Source: a virus. Taken from it: a stretch of 64,000 nucleotides of DNA. The position numbers were made by a program, and so were the translations under genes. Below the pieces are notes generated by a model. That model saw only the letters and a list, made by a program, of their open reading frames with translations. It had not been told where the DNA came from and did no database searches. Location: the IMG/VR virus record IMGVR_UViG_3300037114_000073, positions 1 through 64,000 of that record; one strand, 5' to 3'. Shown here piece after piece: positions 32,535-41,103 of this stretch. How positions within the stretch are numbered: position 1 is the stretch's first letter; each line of letters begins with the position of its first letter.

Positions 32535-33422
32535 TCAGTAAGCCATCATGGATTTATAAGGATCTAAAATTCGGTCAACTGTTGTATCAATTAAATCTGG
32601 TGAGAAAGAAATATTAGCTGTTCCGGATGTAGTTATAGAGCGTAAACCTGTCGTACCACCACCACGTGATAAGAAATTTTTCACTAACATCGCACATGCT
32701 TGTTTAACTGCTCGTGGCATATTTAGCGGATCAAACCCGGAATCGTAACACACAACTATTTCACTGTACTGTGATAAATACAAACCTGCTGGTACCCATA
32801 TCTCTCCTGTTTGGACATCAAAATCACTCATGGTTAAATCTATAGGAGACCAATTTGGTGGGCCTCCGAAAAATCCTGCTATCATTAAAATATTAGCTCC
32901 ATAAGACAGGTCTGGATAAATCTGTTGTGTACCACGTCTTCCGTAACTATATCTTCCACTTGCCCCAATGATAGGACTAATCGTAGATCCTGGAACCCCA
33001 ACTATCGGTATCGTAGCTGGTTGCACACCTGTGTAGAAATAATTCGTGTATAAAAGATTAGTCGCTCCGACTAAAGTCTTTCCTGTAGGATTTAATGGAA
33101 CATTATTTGCTGATGCTTGGAGATTATTTACAGTACTGGTTGAAATAGCAACTAATGGTTTAAAACTTAAACGTACTATGTTCCGGTTTGGAGCTTGCAT
33201 TAACAATCGTTCGAAGTATGTACTGTAGACTAATGATCCTTGACCAGTTCCATCTACTCTTCCACAGTGTACATCAATTAAACTGGATGCAGCATCTACT
33301 AAGCTTAATATTTGCGGTGTCTTATTAGCGTCGGGTAGACCGTAGGCAGTGAGTTCGTTGGGCAAAATAAATCTAGGTGTAAATGGTCCTCTTGCTGGGA
33401 TCGGTAGTGGTGAGGAACTCAT
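32535..33422 (-). CDS. Head-tail connector (adaptor) protein, 295 aa
   Basis: The C-terminal MPRAVKQACAMLVKNFLSRGGG followed by a final DRILDPYKSMMAY is the pattern of head-tail adaptors (gp6/gp15-like), and the N-terminal ELTAYGLPD...LSLVDAASSLIDVHCGR helix supports it. A beta insertion of about 130 residues lies between these. Its ATG overlaps the stop of the mobile nuclease gene. It should form the ring below the portal. Confidence 0.65.
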   Translation of the reverse strand: MSSSPLPIPARGPFTPRFILPNELTAYGLPDANKTPQILSLVDAASSLIDVHCGRVDGTGQGSLVYSTYFERLLMQAPNRNIVRLSFKPLVAISTSTVNNLQASANNVPLNPTGKTLVGATNLLYTNYFYTGVQPATIPIVGVPGSTISPIIGASGRYSYGRRGTQQIYPDLSYGANILMIAGFFGGPPNWSPIDLTMSDFDVQTGEIWVPAGLYLSQYSEIVVCYDSGFDPLNMPRAVKQACAMLVKNFLSRGGGTTGLRSITTSGTANISFSPDLIDTTVDRILDPYKSMMAY

Positions 33423-33889
33423 TATGCTGCCTTATTAGGATGAAATTCTAAAACTTCTGCTAAATGCTTACCATGAAACATCCATAACTTTACATCTGGA
33501 TACTGTTTGTAAAAAGCTTCCATCTTTCTCTCATTTGCTTTTGTAAATCTTCCTTTTAATTCAATATAAACCCCTTGATCTGGTAAGTAAAAATCTGGTG
33601 TATAACTGACACCTTTCCAACGTCCTTTACCAACATTAAACCATCGTGGCTCGTATATCCACTCTACTTCACCCTGGTCTAACCATAATGCAAAAGCAAC
33701 TTCCCATCCAGAACGCATTTCTATCTGCTTGTCATATTTACTTGGATACCAAGACTTATACTTGTTGTACTGCGGTAGTCTCCCAATTAATTTCTTTAAA
33801 CTTTTAGTTATTTTAAGTCGGCCTTGGGCAAGACGTTTTTGATGCTTTTCTCCACTGTGTTTCTTCGAATTGCACATATAACATCTCAC
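33422..33889 (-). CDS. PD-(D/E)xK endonuclease (TnsA/homing-type), 155 aa
   Basis: GTG start with AAGGAGG upstream. A Cys-rich start (CYMCNSKKHSGEKH) is followed by GWEVAFALWLDQGEVEWIYEP, then VSYTPDFYLPDQGVYIELKGRFT, a clear E...PD...ExK nuclease core of the TnsA-like group. It lies between the major capsid and the connector genes, with a one-base overlap downstream. Most likely a mobile nuclease. Confidence 0.78.
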   Translation of the reverse strand: MRCYMCNSKKHSGEKHQKRLAQGRLKITKSLKKLIGRLPQYNKYKSWYPSKYDKQIEMRSGWEVAFALWLDQGEVEWIYEPRWFNVGKGRWKGVSYTPDFYLPDQGVYIELKGRFTKANERKMEAFYKQYPDVKLWMFHGKHLAEVLEFHPNKAA

Positions 33890-33914
33890 CCAAGACCTCC
33901 TTAATTACCTATAA

Positions 33915-34949
33915 TTACCTTACTGTCCAGACATGGCTGTGACAGTAGCTAGCCCCCTTCGCAACTACACTTCCAAATTTCAGAATTGTAAATTGCGCAG
34001 CGAGATTCCCTAGCAAACCGAGCTGGAATACCCTAGGCACAGGTGAAGTCAGCCAGTGATATTCTACGAACTCCTCGGATAACACGAAGCCTTCATACTG
34101 GTTGTTAGTAACTCCAGCTGAATTAAGCCCAGATGATAACAACACAGGAATAAAGGGTTCAGGTACAAGTGGTAAGAGACCAGCTTGAGTGGGAATCGCT
34201 TTAACGATTACACCTGGCTGGATCTCTGTTTCGTTAAAATATAACTGGAACGATTTTGCTTCCCGATCGATCAAGTCATTAAATAGCGGAGACGAATACC
34301 ACGCACTGGGCTTGACTTCAAAGTCGGTGCGGGATACCATCTTAGCTACTTGTGTCTTGATTCCATCGACAAGAGAACCGGTTGCACTGATTTGCAGATT
34401 CTGACTATATCCTGGAGGTGCTGTGTTAGTTCCTACAATTAGAGTAGGAGCATTTAGGATCTGTCCAGAGATACCAAAGTACTGTAGAGTAGTCGGGATA
34501 ATTAAATTTGTATCCGAACCAATCCACAGTTCTTTATCATGCTCTTTCAGTACAGAATCAACTGCATCAGTAAGATCCTTAGCTTCAAGGTAAGCAAACT
34601 GTCCTTGCTGCTGGTTCACTTCCACATCGAAAATGGAATAGTTAATCTGAGCGACTAATGCTTTCAGCGTAACTACCTGTTCGATTCTCTGTGGTTGCGT
34701 GGCTACATTTGTTATTACCCTTGGATCTGTAGCCTGAGCGGTTGGAATTGCTATTTCTTCGAAGTATCTCGAAGGTTGTCCGGTTGCTGGTGTTTGATTA
34801 ATTCGTTGACCTAACACGCCTCTTCGACGTACTAGATCGAATATCTCGGACTGGTATTTATTTGTTTCAATAGCGCCCGGTCCGAGGAAATCAGCGGCTG
34901 CGCTGATACTACCAATTGCTTTACCACGCCTTACGTTTCCTGCTCCCAT
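33915..34949 (-). CDS. Major capsid protein (HK97-fold)
   Basis: A 344-residue protein right after the protease/scaffold gene. TNKYQSEIFDLVRRRGVLGQRINQTPATGQPSRYFEEI at the N-terminus, KALVAQINYSIFDVEVN and DVILKEHDKELWIG-like helices, and VPEPFIPVLLSSG are consistent with an HK97-fold capsid protein. GGAGG precedes the ATG. The C-terminus (GASYCHSHVWTVR) is slightly unusual. Confidence 0.8.
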   Translation of the reverse strand: MGAGNVRRGKAIGSISAAADFLGPGAIETNKYQSEIFDLVRRRGVLGQRINQTPATGQPSRYFEEIAIPTAQATDPRVITNVATQPQRIEQVVTLKALVAQINYSIFDVEVNQQQGQFAYLEAKDLTDAVDSVLKEHDKELWIGSDTNLIIPTTLQYFGISGQILNAPTLIVGTNTAPPGYSQNLQISATGSLVDGIKTQVAKMVSRTDFEVKPSAWYSSPLFNDLIDREAKSFQLYFNETEIQPGVIVKAIPTQAGLLPLVPEPFIPVLLSSGLNSAGVTNNQYEGFVLSEEFVEYHWLTSPVPRVFQLGLLGNLAAQFTILKFGSVVAKGASYCHSHVWTVR

Positions 34950-34982
34950 CTGATTGCCTCCATTTAGATTTAACTCCGGACG

Positions 34983-36620
34983 CTATGCACGTCCATAACT
35001 ACGTTCTATTTTACCATCATCCAATAATCCTTCTTGCTCTAACTGCATCTTCATTGCCATCCGTTGTTCTGGTTCAATACGAATGCCTTGGGATGCTGCA
35101 ATGGCAAACATATTATCTACCAACTCTACGGACATTACTTGACCAGCTGCTTTGATTTCACCTAGGTTATATCCTGCTTTTGCTGCTAGGTTAGTCAACT
35201 CATGTGGAACTGCTGACCGACGACTTTCCAGATCAGTAAAATGTTCCAAACTGGCTTGCATAGATCCGATCTGGTTTTTGTACTTCTTCCGGTCTGCTTT
35301 GTGTTGCTCAGCCATTGCCAACATTGTCTTCTTCATCTTGCGATTAGAAGCATGTAGAGTATGTAGCTGCACTGCTGCCGCCTCCAGTCCAGGGAAAGGC
35401 TTCTTGAACTTCATTTTCTTATCTTTTCCGGAATGTATACGGCCTTTTGCTACATTCCCCTTGAAATGTTCTTTCTGCTTGGGAATACCAGTTACAGTTG
35501 TTTTATTACCCCGATTGGAGGCATCCTTATTTATTTCTCCGGGCCCTTCACTTGGATCTTCTAGTTCCAAGTCTTCCATTGCTTCTAGATCACTTGCATC
35601 ACTGGCATCGGATGAATCCGAAGCGGAACCATCGGATGCAGACGGATCGGAAGCCATACCCTTTTTAAAAGGATTTCCTGCTGCTTCCATTTCTGCTTCC
35701 TCTTCTTCTTCATCATCGTCTTCGTGACCTTTTGCATGAAGTACGACCTCATCGTCGTCATCTTCATCGTTATCTTGCGCGGCTGCTTGAATAAGATGGA
35801 GACCTTTTATCTCCTCAAATCCTTCCAATACAGTCTGGTTGGATGCTTTGATCTCATTTACTATGGGACCCAGCACCGTTTGCAGTGATCCAGTAATTGC
35901 CTGAGTAATTAGAGCAAGGTTACCTTGGTCATGATCCGACTCTCTGGCCGCGGCAACTTTCCTCTTTACATCTTTTACGTGCTTTGCCATTACCTTTTCT
36001 CCCTCTTCTCTGTCCTTTAACGCGGCCAGAGAAAGTTTATCTCTCGATGCACTGAGTGATGTATTAGTGTATGCAGCTGCGTCTTTCTTTAGAATAGTCG
36101 CACCTGTGAATACAAAGTCGGTTAAATCCCAAACTGGTGCGTTCTCATTTTCTACCCACACCGATCCAAGCTCCATGCTTTGTCCTAATGCCTTTTGTTT
36201 CAAATCGCGTTCAGCTTCAGGAAAATCTCTTTTCCATACAAATCCTTCTGTCCATACATCTCGACCTTCGCGCCATGCTTTTGTAATTACTCCAACCTTA
36301 TGTGAAGTTTGATGCTCATCCATATCTGATGGATCATAATTAACTGCCATTCCAATTAAACCCGATAATCGCTTATCTAATATATCTTGCCTAACTAAAA
36401 TTCTGTGCCCTTGGGACCCATGTGGTGGCTTATCTGATGGCTCATTTACTCGTAACAGTACCCCCTTAAACGGTAATTTATTAATATGTTTATCATTAGC
36501 TTTTACATCTGAAAATGTAATAACTGATCCAGCATACATAGCTGTAATATGCTTAGCTATAGTACATGCGTTAGTATTTCCTCTACCACACGCACGAAGT
36601 AATGTAGATGATACTCTCAT
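34983..36620 (-). CDS. Prohead protease fused to scaffold-like region, 545 aa
   Basis: N-terminal protease part (about 1-190): LIGMAVNYDPSDMDEHQTSHKVGVITKAWREG and FTGATILKKDAAAYTNTSL match prohead protease domains (GMPVN...H...VG.I..A and FTGA.IL...AAY..T). A low-complexity acidic middle (DNDEDDDDE, EDDDEEEEEAE, then a SDASD repeat) leads to a helical C-terminus that looks like a scaffold. Such protease-scaffold fusions mature HK97-type capsids. The ATG overlaps the stop of the mobile nuclease gene upstream (ATGA). Confidence 0.75.
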   Translation of the reverse strand: MRVSSTLLRACGRGNTNACTIAKHITAMYAGSVITFSDVKANDKHINKLPFKGVLLRVNEPSDKPPHGSQGHRILVRQDILDKRLSGLIGMAVNYDPSDMDEHQTSHKVGVITKAWREGRDVWTEGFVWKRDFPEAERDLKQKALGQSMELGSVWVENENAPVWDLTDFVFTGATILKKDAAAYTNTSLSASRDKLSLAALKDREEGEKVMAKHVKDVKRKVAAARESDHDQGNLALITQAITGSLQTVLGPIVNEIKASNQTVLEGFEEIKGLHLIQAAAQDNDEDDDDEVVLHAKGHEDDDEEEEEAEMEAAGNPFKKGMASDPSASDGSASDSSDASDASDLEAMEDLELEDPSEGPGEINKDASNRGNKTTVTGIPKQKEHFKGNVAKGRIHSGKDKKMKFKKPFPGLEAAAVQLHTLHASNRKMKKTMLAMAEQHKADRKKYKNQIGSMQASLEHFTDLESRRSAVPHELTNLAAKAGYNLGEIKAAGQVMSVELVDNMFAIAASQGIRIEPEQRMAMKMQLEQEGLLDDGKIERSYGRA

Positions 36621-37489
36621 TGTATGTACTTTGTAAGCGATTTACCTATAGGATTTTCATAAATAACTACATATTCATACTTATGCATATCACAATATTT
36701 TCGTGCAGCTGGTTCTTTTTGAGGCCAATCTTTGTCTTGTGGACCTTTTAATTCAAAAATATATTTATCACCATTAGTAAATTCAACTAAGAAATCTGGA
36801 TAATGTTTGTGTCTTGAGCCGTCTTTCTTATAATATTTAATTCCAAAAGGCTCACATACAAAACTTTTAACTATAGAACTACTATCGAGTATCAGTATAA
36901 ATGCACGTTCCCATCCACAACGATGATATACTCTCCCGGCTTTAATAGTGTTAATAAAACCACGATCCATATTCTTATATCCCATAGTTTGGGACATTTT
37001 CTCTCTATAAGCTGGATCATCCCATCTCTTACTAGCTGCTTTCTTTAAAGATTTAATTCTTTTAGCTCTGGAAATAGGATCTTTCCATGCTTGTTTCAAA
37101 TACTCAACCATCATCTCTTTATAGTCGGGGTCTTCCCACGTTTCCTTACTTCTCTCGGAAGCTAGTTGTCTTGCTGCTTTAGTACCTCTCATCTTCTTTA
37201 TTTGAACAGAACGTTTAGCATAATATTCGGGATCATCCCAAAGTGCCTGTATCTTTGCTACCCGTTTTTCCTGGACCTCTGGGCAACGAGACTGATGATA
37301 CCTTACAAACTTACCTTTTTCTTTTACTTCTTCCCCACACTCACATTTACAATAAAAAGGACCCTCATGATCTAACTTATATTGAATACTTAACCGATTT
37401 TCAAACTTTCTACTATTATGTCCATGTACATATTTATGGGTACATTCATCGCCACAACCACAATCGCAAAAATGTATAGTATGTCTCAT
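36617..37489 (-). CDS. Mobile endonuclease: zinc motifs, four NUMOD3-like repeats, TnsA-like nuclease, 290 aa
   Basis: N-terminal CDCGCGDEC...YVHGHN and CKCECGEEV...RYHQSRC zinc motifs; then four repeats of the form W-x-D-P-x-Y (ALWDDPEYYAKRS, ETWEDPDYKEM, QAWKDPISRAK, KRWDDPAYREKM); then GRVYHRCGWERAFILILD and YPDFLVEFTNGDKYIFELKG, a complete TnsA-like PD-(D/E)xK core. The gene fills the exact junction between portal and protease, overlapping both by 4 nt, so its presence costs the operon nothing. Confidence 0.8.
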   Translation of the reverse strand: MRHTIHFCDCGCGDECTHKYVHGHNSRKFENRLSIQYKLDHEGPFYCKCECGEEVKEKGKFVRYHQSRCPEVQEKRVAKIQALWDDPEYYAKRSVQIKKMRGTKAARQLASERSKETWEDPDYKEMMVEYLKQAWKDPISRAKRIKSLKKAASKRWDDPAYREKMSQTMGYKNMDRGFINTIKAGRVYHRCGWERAFILILDSSSIVKSFVCEPFGIKYYKKDGSRHKHYPDFLVEFTNGDKYIFELKGPQDKDWPQKEPAARKYCDMHKYEYVVIYENPIGKSLTKYIQ

Positions 37490-39531
37490 TGGTATGGGTT
37501 ATTCTTTCCTGGTTTCAATCTCTTCTTTGGTTTCCCAGTTTTCATTGGAACATCATTAACTCTATCTTTACCTTCTTGATCTAAGAATCTACCACCACTT
37601 CTCGGATATTTTCCACGTTCTGGATTCTTTCTTATCTGCTGGTTGATCGAAGGTCCAAACACACCTCTCCGGTTTATAGTTTTTTCTGCCAAACTTTCCT
37701 GATGACTATCTTCCTGGAACTTATCAAGTTGTAGTTGTTCGTCTACTTTAGTAACTGGATCTGGTAATACCTCTTCTTCCAGTTCAGCTTGCTTCTCAGT
37801 TTGGAAGTATTCCCTAAGCTCATCTGATATCTGATCTAAAATACCAGGTTGCTGCTGTTCCATCTGTTGTGGTAATTGCTGTCCTTGAGGAAGTATCCCA
37901 AGCTCTTGATAAAGCTGTATTGTCCCTGGGTCCATTTGAGCTATATCTTGTGCACTGAATTGCATACTTGTACTACCAATGGAACCTCCTGGGGCTCCTG
38001 TACCACCACGTCCTCCGCCTCCGCCACCTGTCATACCACCACTACTACTTCCCATTCCTCCACCACCACCTGGACTTCCACCGGGTGCTCCCGTTGCACT
38101 ACCTGTTAATTTAGCTTGTGCTTCTACTAAGAGTAATTGTTTCTGCATCTGCGTTAGCTTGCCCCACGGTCCGGGAAGTGGTGACATGTCATTAGCTTTT
38201 CTAATCTCATCGGACGTTATAGAGTCCATCATATACAACTTCTGCTGGACTGCTACTCTTATAACTGGATCAGGATCGTCAAGGTTGCTGAATTCAAATT
38301 CTAAATCTTTCCAACCTAGATCATCATGTATCCATTGTCTGGTAAATGCTGTCTGGAATCTTGTTGCTACTGGTACTACAGCATTCCTCCAATCAGATAC
38401 TGCCATCACTTGTGCAGTTGAACGATTGGCATTCTCTGTCATGTTTAAAGCTTGTGGAGATAAATCAAAAGCTGCGGCTATGATTTCAATAAGAAACTTC
38501 TGCCAATCTAGTAACAAATCATCTACTGTGACTGGAGTTACATCGACTACATCTGGTTTCTTTAATCCTGCTATGAGAGAAAGTTTAGATTGACCTTCAA
38601 TCTCATTCATTACATGTCGACGTACTTCTTGGATCTTAGCAGTACTTACTGTTTGCTCCCACCATAACCACGTTTTATGGATCTGATCTGATCCAGCTCT
38701 CCCTGACATTTCCTGTACGCCAAGGAATGAGTTAACTGCATTGAATGCGACTTCAAGTCTTCCTAGACCAAATGGAGTAGCTGTACGGATATTATCTCGT
38801 ATGTACATCAACTCATCTGTCAGAAATGTAACTATACCACGCTCACCTTTTAATCCTGTCATCTGTGCATAGCGTGGTCTATCGGGAGTTGACTCCGTCC
38901 AATCGAGGAATATTCTCAGTGTAGATGAATCTACTGCCCAAAACTTTGTTGGACGTTTCGCATATGGAGTAGCTCTATGTTCTGCTACTGCTGCTCCGTT
39001 CAACAGGAAATCTTCTACCATCTGTTCTAGAAGATCTCTAAACGATTCACCTGTGTTATTCGGACGTTTCAACGTCTCAGTTGCAATATGAATTCTTTTT
39101 TCTCGATCACCATTCTCATCGTCAGTAAAATCTTTCGTAGGCTTAATTTGCCATTTAAACGAAAGAACAGAGTTTTTGACAAGATTCATTGCACGTCTGG
39201 GAATGGGAGTTTCTGAAAATCTCCGGAGGGCGTAAGGCGTGTTCTTTAGAACTGGCTGGTTAAGGCGGTGCAAAGCTTCGGGCAGATAAGGAAAGGCCCA
39301 ACTACGGCGATCAACAATATCGAATACTTGACCACTCTGTACAGCTTGAATTTCTGAAATTTGTTTCTGTCTAACTAATGACCACTCGTTCCTAGGAGTA
39401 TTCTTTAATTCCTCAGCATGTGTTACCTCTAATACCCGTACTACTTCTCGTGTTACCAGATATTTAGAAACCCTGGCACGAAGGTCTTCCCTCCAGTGGA
39501 ATAGTAAACGCCATAGCTTACGGAGGAACAT
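37486..39531 (-). CDS. Portal protein, 681 aa
   Basis: Portal core: RRAMNLVKNSVLSFKWQIKP (about residues 115-135), then FRDLLEQMVEDFLLNGAAVAE, ELMYIRDNIRTATPFGLGRLEVAFNAVNSFL and DLSPQALNMTENANRSTAQVMA, which follow the order of siphovirus portals. From about residue 470 a Gly/Ser-rich, then Gln-rich tail (GAPGGSPGGGGGMG; QQLPQQMEQQQP) extends it beyond the usual length. It is the first gene after the 39540-39568 promoter, and its ATG lies about two bases after the predicted transcript start. No better start is seen. Confidence 0.85.
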   Translation of the reverse strand: MFLRKLWRLLFHWREDLRARVSKYLVTREVVRVLEVTHAEELKNTPRNEWSLVRQKQISEIQAVQSGQVFDIVDRRSWAFPYLPEALHRLNQPVLKNTPYALRRFSETPIPRRAMNLVKNSVLSFKWQIKPTKDFTDDENGDREKRIHIATETLKRPNNTGESFRDLLEQMVEDFLLNGAAVAEHRATPYAKRPTKFWAVDSSTLRIFLDWTESTPDRPRYAQMTGLKGERGIVTFLTDELMYIRDNIRTATPFGLGRLEVAFNAVNSFLGVQEMSGRAGSDQIHKTWLWWEQTVSTAKIQEVRRHVMNEIEGQSKLSLIAGLKKPDVVDVTPVTVDDLLLDWQKFLIEIIAAAFDLSPQALNMTENANRSTAQVMAVSDWRNAVVPVATRFQTAFTRQWIHDDLGWKDLEFEFSNLDDPDPVIRVAVQQKLYMMDSITSDEIRKANDMSPLPGPWGKLTQMQKQLLLVEAQAKLTGSATGAPGGSPGGGGGMGSSSGGMTGGGGGGRGGTGAPGGSIGSTSMQFSAQDIAQMDPGTIQLYQELGILPQGQQLPQQMEQQQPGILDQISDELREYFQTEKQAELEEEVLPDPVTKVDEQLQLDKFQEDSHQESLAEKTINRRGVFGPSINQQIRKNPERGKYPRSGGRFLDQEGKDRVNDVPMKTGKPKKRLKPGKNNPYQ

Positions 39532-39539
39532 CTAGACAT

Positions 39540-39568
39540 ATACTAGTAGATATTTTCTTGTCTGTCAA
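39540..39568 (-). promoter_or_regulatory. Sigma-70 promoter for the structural operon
   Basis: TTGACA (39563-39568), 17-bp spacer, TAGTAT (39540-39545; 4 of 6). Transcript start near 39533, almost at the portal ATG. Confidence 0.65.
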
Positions 39569-39691
39569 ATTATTAATTTTCGGAGTAGGAACTTACCTAA
39601 ATATAGCTGCGGCTTATCTAAATATTCAATAAGTACTGCAATTGTATATACTAAGTGTTTTCTTGGATTTTTAGCGTTTAGACATACAAAA

Positions 39692-39723
39692 AGCCCAGCA
39701 CCACGTTTTTGTGGCACTGGGCT
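39692..39723 (-). terminator. Rho-independent terminator after the envelope cassette
   Basis: AGCCCAG-T-GCCAC loop GTGG-T-GCTGGGCT, a long GC-rich stem, followed by TTTTT on the minus strand. It ends the unit that includes the TadE-like protein and lipoprotein, and isolates it from the structural promoter. Confidence 0.85.
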
Positions 39724-39734
39724 AATTATTTAAA

Positions 39735-39866
39735 TTAAAATCCTCTGGCTGCAAACATTCGTCTTAAAAAGTTCTGCATAAACATAAATGCTACTATTGC
39801 TCTATCTTCTTCAATCATTCGATTGTAGAACTGGACAAAGAGTTCGAAGCAATCTTCACTGTTCAT
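39735..39866 (-). CDS. Small protein, 43 aa
   Basis: ATG with AAGGGTGG upstream; a longer frame upstream overlaps the membrane gene and has no ribosome site. Helical with MIEEDRAIVAFMFMQNFLRRMFA, possibly amphipathic. Last gene before the terminator. Function unknown. Confidence 0.6.
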   Translation of the reverse strand: MNSEDCFELFVQFYNRMIEEDRAIVAFMFMQNFLRRMFAARGF

Positions 39867-39867
39867 T

Positions 39868-40023
39868 TTACCACCCTTTACAATAATCACTTTTAGACAT
39901 GTCCAAACTTGAATGTCTACAAAAGTCACCATGTAATTGAAACAGTGTCCCTTGTTCAAATCCAAGGAAAAATAAAGCAGCACCCCAAACAATACATAAA
40001 ATTACAATATACTTTGCATTCAT
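39868..40023 (-). CDS. Small protein with N-terminal membrane anchor or signal, 51 aa
   Basis: ATG overlaps the stop of the lipoprotein gene (ATGA), a coupled start. Residues 3-24 are hydrophobic (YIVILCIVWGAALFFLGF); the rest is polar with three Cys (one at 36 and one near the end). Either a signal peptide with a small exported Cys-rich domain or an anchored protein. Probably acts with the lipoprotein at the envelope. Confidence 0.65.
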   Translation of the reverse strand: MNAKYIVILCIVWGAALFFLGFEQGTLFQLHGDFCRHSSLDMSKSDYCKGW

Positions 40024-40976
40024 TGCTGCAACTCCAAAATTCCTGAGTCTCCACTAACATCATCTTGCAACCATATTCTATTATCGTTCAGTGGCATGTA
40101 ACCGCTGAACGATTGTTCCCGCCCAAAACCACTAACAAAAGTATCCAAATTAAAATACGAACCAATCACTGTCCCCGACAAGCCGAAAGGTTCGCTATTA
40201 TCATCACCGGTAGCAGTAATTGACAAACCCGACTGAGATAGAGTTAATGTAATTGTTTCCATTGATTCTATTTGATCGTTTGCCAAGGTCCCAATCCACG
40301 TTCCATTGAACCGTGGCTGCACCGGAGTACCTAAAAACGATCCTGAATCGTTTAATGGACATCCACTCAATCCTTGGTTGTTAGGTCCAACATAGTTTCC
40401 TGTCATAGTCCCATCAGAATTTATATCTGCTGTAGTTTGCACACTCTCCTGACTTCCTGTTGACAATACAAGATTAAAGTTAAGATTGAAACTATCATCG
40501 GATATAGTCCCTGTCAGACCTCCACTCTCAGGACCAGAATCTGCACAATCTAAAGAAGCTGATTGGTAGCTCGGTCCTGATAGTTGAGCAAACATAACCA
40601 ATTGCCCAGCACTACTAGTAGCAGTAATGTTGTCTCCTGACTGCTGCAAATTAACTTCCACTAAGTTTGCTTGTGGAGTACCAACTTCATCTCCCGCTTG
40701 AGGATTAGGAGTAAAACGAAACTCCCAAGGACCCGCTAAATTAATTACAGGTGCCGGAGGCGACGGTGGAACAGGCGGGGTAGGAATCGGAATAGGCGGA
40801 GGCACTGGTACTGGTGGAGTAGGACTTGGCGGTACAGGTGGTGGAGTAGGTGCCGGCATCGGAACTGGTACTGGAGTAGATACTGGTGGTAAAACAGGAA
40901 GCTGTGCGGAGGTAATATTTCCTCCCCCGCACGCAACCATAATTAAAGTAGCTAATAGTACAATTAAGATTTTCAT
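40020..40976 (-). CDS. Predicted lipoprotein with Pro-rich linker, 318 aa
   Basis: MKILIVLLATLIMVACGGG is a lipoprotein signal peptide with lipobox (MVAC). Then a Pro/Val-rich linker of about 55 residues (PTPPPVPPSPTPP pattern), then two homologous-looking beta domains (LAGPWEFRFTPN; FNGTWIGTLANDQ), each with G-T-x-S/G turns. This resembles exported lipoproteins of Acidobacteriota. AGGAGA precedes the ATG. A phage lipoprotein may block superinfection or change host envelope; the function here is not shown. Confidence 0.7.
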   Translation of the reverse strand: MKILIVLLATLIMVACGGGNITSAQLPVLPPVSTPVPVPMPAPTPPPVPPSPTPPVPVPPPIPIPTPPVPPSPPAPVINLAGPWEFRFTPNPQAGDEVGTPQANLVEVNLQQSGDNITATSSAGQLVMFAQLSGPSYQSASLDCADSGPESGGLTGTISDDSFNLNFNLVLSTGSQESVQTTADINSDGTMTGNYVGPNNQGLSGCPLNDSGSFLGTPVQPRFNGTWIGTLANDQIESMETITLTLSQSGLSITATGDDNSEPFGLSGTVIGSYFNLDTFVSGFGREQSFSGYMPLNDNRIWLQDDVSGDSGILELQQ

Positions 40977-40983
40977 ATCTCTC

Positions 40984-41103
40984 CTACTTGTCCCAAGACT
41001 GTTTCATACTGTGAGCTGATCTCTGTAGGTTAATAAAAGATCTAATTACTAACCAAACGTAACCAGCAATTACAATACCACCAAACAACAATTTAATACT
41101 CAT
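40984..41103 (-). CDS. Single-pass membrane protein, 39 aa
   Basis: ATG overlaps the stop of the TadE-like gene (ATGA). Residues 4-22 (KLLFGGIVIAGYVWLVI) form a transmembrane helix, followed by a short polar tail rich in Ser, Gln and Lys. Encoded between TadE-like protein and lipoprotein; likely part of the same envelope complex. Confidence 0.65.
   Translation of the reverse strand: MSIKLLFGGIVIAGYVWLVIRSFINLQRSAHSMKQSWDK

Noticed and set aside
34983-39531. Plus-strand frames opposite the capsid, portal and tape measure genes
   Set aside because: Long but low in complexity, without ribosome sites, and complementary to well-supported genes.
39531-39545. Certain claim of a leaderless portal mRNA
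   Set aside because: The -10 box matches only 4 of 6 and another promoter upstream cannot be excluded, so it is only noted in the annotation.
40741-40936. Other minus-strand frames through the proline-rich part of the lipoprotein
   Set aside because: They are repeats of the CCN-rich codons read out of frame, with unnatural Ser/Tyr/Thr or Leu/His composition.
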